DNA of 14,979 nt from Acidimicrobiaceae bacterium (GTDB lineage: Bacteria; Actinomycetota; Acidimicrobiia; Acidimicrobiales; RAAP-2). The notes beneath the pieces are model-generated. The model did not search any database. It worked only from the letters and a program-made list of their open reading frames with translations, and was not told the origin of the DNA. Location of the stretch: NCBI GenBank assembly GCA_003157945.1, contig PMFY01000417.1, positions 1 through 14,979 of the forward strand, read 5' to 3'. Both the position numbers and the translations under genes were made by a program. This document shows, in pieces, positions 12,652 to 14,979 of the stretch (positions are counted from its first letter, which is position 1; every line of letters begins with the position of its first letter).

Positions 12652-14088
12652 TCAGCAGGGCGTCGGATCGAAGTTCGGTGCGGAGCTGGCCGCGGAGGCC
12701 GTCGGCGTGGTCACCGTCGAGGTGGCCGCAGCGGTGGTGGCCGGCGCGGCGGCCACCGGCGCCGTCGTGGTGGTGACCGGCGTGCTCAAGACGAGCGGGT
12801 TGCCGTACTGGTCGATCGGGGGTGTGGTGATGGTGCCGAGCGGGCCGCCGAGGAACTGGGCGATCATCGCCGAGGCCTCGTCGGGCTGGACCACCTCGAC
12901 GTCACCGGCATAGGACGAGACGGCGCCCTCCGTCGGCAGCACGTAGGCGGGCACCGAGGAACCGGACAGCGCGTGGTAGCGCTCGGACAGGGCGAACAGG
13001 TCCCCCGCGGTCAGGCCGTCGTCCTTGGAGAAGTCGTGCACCACCGAGGACAGCAGGGAGTTGAGCCGCAACGGGTCGTAGGTCGACTTGGCCTTGTCCA
13101 TGGCCGCCGAGATCACCAGGTTCTGGCGCTCGATCCGGCCGAGGTCGGACGTGGGGTCCGAGTGCCAGTAGCCGTCCGTGTAGTACTGGTAGTACCGGGA
13201 CCGCGACAGGCTGAGCGCCTGGGGTCCGTTCAGCACCTGGCAGCCTTGCGTCGGGATGTTGAGGCCCGAGTTGTTGTTGCAGACCCCCGTCGAGCAGTCC
13301 ATGTCCCGGGCCGGATAGGGGAAGTCAAGGGAGATCCCGCCGAGTGCGTTGACGGCGTCCTCCAGACCGAAGAAGTTGACCACGATGTAGTGGCTGATCG
13401 GGATGCCGAAGGTGTTCTCGATGGTCTTGACGGTGGCGTCCGGTCCGGCGGAGAAGGCGGCGTTGATCTTGTTCTGGGTCGACAGCTGCGAGTTCGACGG
13501 GAGCCCGGTGATGGTCACGAAGGTGTCCCGGGGGATCGACAGGGTGGCGGCGGTGCCGGCCGCGGGGTCGACGTGGATGATCTTGAGGGTGTCCGACCGT
13601 TGACCTCCGGCCTGCGTCGTCGAGCCGAACTCCTGGGCCTGGGCCGCTGTCTCGCCGGCGCGGCTGTCGGATCCGATGAGGAGGATGTTGTACGGGGCGC
13701 CGTTGGCGGCGGCCACACACGTGTCGCACGGGGCCGAGGAGACCTGGGCCCACTGGTAGCGGAAATAGCCGTAGCCGGCGGCCACGAGCACGAGGATGAT
13801 CACCACGAGCCCGATCAGGCTACGCAGGATGCGCTCGCCGCGCGACCTCCGCCTCCGGTGCGACCGTCGGATCTCGCGCTTGGACGGGATCGCCACCTCG
13901 CCACCGAGGATGGGGCCGGCGAACCGGGGGTCGTACCCGTGCCGTCCGGTTCCCGGCGTGGTGCCGCGGGGACGTCCGGTGGGTCGGGGCGCGGGGCGCC
14001 CCGAGGGCCGGGACGAGCGGGGTGGTGTGGGGTCGTCGGTGGTCACGTTGGGGAGGGTGTGGGGTGGCGCGGCGACGGGCCCCGTCAT
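12652..14088 (-). CDS. LytR-CpsA-Psr (LCP) family cell-wall glycopolymer ligase
   Basis: This 478-residue membrane-anchored protein probably transfers undecaprenyl-linked glycopolymers to peptidoglycan. Residues 1-85 are a disordered, Pro/Arg-rich cytoplasmic segment; a single helix spans about 90-109, and the LCP domain (about 133-335) is extracytoplasmic. Conserved points are NILLIGSDSRAG (134-145), RSDTLKI (164-170), SIPRDTF (184-190), KINAAFSAG (207-215), the ALSLSRSRYY segment with Arg296 and Arg298, and DLGRIERQ (315-322). These include the Asp/Arg residues that bind lipid diphosphate and Mg. The tail after 435 is Thr/Ala/Pro-rich and ends in a Cys. Six cysteines lie outside the membrane (121, 124, 265, 270, 283, 478). 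ATG at 14088 is the first in-frame start; GTG at 14046 is possible. No ribosome-binding site is clear. Confidence 0.92.
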   Translation of the reverse strand: MTGPVAAPPHTLPNVTTDDPTPPRSSRPSGRPAPRPTGRPRGTTPGTGRHGYDPRFAGPILGGEVAIPSKREIRRSHRRRRSRGERILRSLIGLVVIILVLVAAGYGYFRYQWAQVSSAPCDTCVAAANGAPYNILLIGSDSRAGETAAQAQEFGSTTQAGGQRSDTLKIIHVDPAAGTAATLSIPRDTFVTITGLPSNSQLSTQNKINAAFSAGPDATVKTIENTFGIPISHYIVVNFFGLEDAVNALGGISLDFPYPARDMDCSTGVCNNNSGLNIPTQGCQVLNGPQALSLSRSRYYQYYTDGYWHSDPTSDLGRIERQNLVISAAMDKAKSTYDPLRLNSLLSSVVHDFSKDDGLTAGDLFALSERYHALSGSSVPAYVLPTEGAVSSYAGDVEVVQPDEASAMIAQFLGGPLGTITTPPIDQYGNPLVLSTPVTTTTAPVAAAPATTAAATSTVTTPTASAASSAPNFDPTPC

Positions 14089-14214
14089 CCGGGGTCGCGG
14101 CGGCCGCGCCCGTGTCGTGGGGACCAGTTTCCCATGGTCGGCGCCCGACCTGGTGTCACCCGCGTCCGCAGGCCCCGGTGCCGCCGCCCCGACACGTTCG
14201 CGACCGGGTCGGGA

Positions 14215-14979
14215 TCAGGAGTCGGCCGGTACCCACGAGCCGTGAAATCCGAACGGCACCCGGGCCGGCAGGTGCACCGTGGCCACCGGGGGCCCGCTGA
14301 ACGAGGTGGCGTCGAGGATCACCAGGTCCGAGGCGTCACGGGCGGCGTCGTAGACCACCGTCAGCACCCAGCCCTCGTCCTCGCCCGCGCCGTCGGCGGC
14401 GCGCACGAAGACGGGCTCGCCGGGGGAGCGTCCCTCACCGGGGTCGTAGCGGTCGGATTCGTCGCGGGCGAAGTCGTACTTGACGAGCCCCTCGAACGAA
14501 GGGTGCTCGGGGTCGGCGCCGGTGCGGACGCAGTAGCCGTAGCGGTGGCGCGATCCGGCGACGGCCGGGTCGATCCTCGGGAACTCGACCGGTGTGTCGT
14601 CGAGCGCCTCCTCGTGCACCCGGTTGGCGGCCGGGTCGACGGTCCATCGGAAGAGGACGGGGTCGGACCGGGTGATGGCTTCGCCGGGAGCGGTCTCGAA
14701 CACGGCGTCGTAGCGGATCAGGTCGAGGACGGTCCGGTCGCCGTCGTCGAAGGCGTTGAGTACGTGGAAGGCGTAGCTCGGGTCCATGGTGATCCACCGG
14801 ATGTCGGCGCCCGTGCCGTTGCGGGGCAGCACCCCGATCCGCGACCCGGCCTCAGGTGCCCAGCCGAACGGCAGCCGCCGTCCCTGGGCGGCCAGCGCCA
14901 GGTCGAAGACGACGGGCTGGTCGAGGAATACGGCGCGGGTGGCCGTCACCCCGAAGTCGTGCATCATCGTGGCCCGGGG
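14215..14979 (-). CDS. Carotenoid cleavage oxygenase, C-terminal part (partial)
   Basis: The gene runs off the right edge; about 254 codons, the C-terminal half, are present. It is a non-heme iron oxygenase of the RPE65/carotenoid cleavage dioxygenase family, which splits a double bond in carotenoids, apocarotenoids or stilbenes. Three of the four expected iron-binding histidines are visible: in MMHDFGVT (residue 7 of the visible part), in YAFHVLNAFDD, and in PFGFHGSW just before the C-terminus. The fourth should lie beyond the window. The acidic segment near SFSGPPVATVHLPARVPFGF is the usual end of the propeller. The substrate cannot be told; no carotenoid synthesis genes are in view. It ends 126 bases from the LCP start in the same direction, a gap with no clear terminator. 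Confidence 0.92.
   Translation of the reverse strand, partial: PRATMMHDFGVTATRAVFLDQPVVFDLALAAQGRRLPFGWAPEAGSRIGVLPRNGTGADIRWITMDPSYAFHVLNAFDDGDRTVLDLIRYDAVFETAPGEAITRSDPVLFRWTVDPAANRVHEEALDDTPVEFPRIDPAVAGSRHRYGYCVRTGADPEHPSFEGLVKYDFARDESDRYDPGEGRSPGEPVFVRAADGAGEDEGWVLTVVYDAARDASDLVILDATSFSGPPVATVHLPARVPFGFHGSWVPADS

Noticed and set aside
14089..14214. Possible extra gene or terminator between the LCP and carotenoid oxygenase genes
   Set aside because: The 126-base gap shows no stable hairpin at either gene end and no supported reading frame.
1..14979. tRNA, rRNA, CRISPR arrays, transposases, integrases, attachment sites
   Set aside because: I looked for tRNA T-arm patterns, regularly spaced repeats, and transposase or integrase motifs on both strands and saw none. 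A covariance-model search would be the decisive check for RNA genes.

Overview
The window is about 15 kb of GC-rich chromosomal DNA (roughly 70% G+C by eye) from an actinobacterium-like organism. The men gene block, DUF4232 lipoprotein, DUF2510-type protein, LytR-CpsA-Psr protein, PadR plus membrane-protein pair, and many GTG starts fit high-GC Actinomycetota. Repeated -10-like boxes placed as for leaderless mRNAs add weak support. A lineage such as Acidimicrobiia is a guess, not a demonstrated assignment.

Layout. Positions 1-3786 carry a menaquinone block: the 3' end of menB, menA overlapping it by 4 bases, a MenH-type hydrolase on the opposite strand, and menD. A strong hairpin follows menD. 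Positions 3832-4934 hold a two-helix membrane protein and a divergent stand-alone cyclic-nucleotide-binding protein. Positions 5029-6127 (minus) hold a DUF4232 lipoprotein and a decayed RibD/dihydrofolate-reductase-like pseudogene. A 59-residue Cys/His-rich protein (plus) and a phosphomannose-isomerase-like cupin (minus) follow. A 540-base stretch without a convincing gene separates the cupin from a cytochrome P450 (minus, 7525-8724).

Positions 8961-10328 (plus) hold a small helix-turn-helix protein, a DUF2510-like protein and pyrE. Then come a minus-strand SAM methyltransferase and, divergent from it, a PadR regulator translationally coupled to a polytopic membrane protein. A LytR-CpsA-Psr cell-wall ligase follows (minus). 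The window ends inside a carotenoid cleavage oxygenase (minus) that runs off the right edge.

How they work together. MenB, MenH, MenD and MenA supply four menaquinone steps: SEPHCHC synthesis, SHCHC formation, naphthoate ring closure and prenylation. PyrE serves de novo pyrimidine synthesis. The PadR pair looks like a self-contained regulatory unit with a near-perfect palindrome over its own -10 box. Most other genes are single transcription units in alternating orientation, and several convergent pairs are separated by hairpins.

I found no CRISPR array, transposase, tRNA/rRNA or obvious defence system. The best leads are the PadR module and operator, the antiparallel menH inside the men cluster, the pseudogene, and the recurrent leaderless-type promoters.
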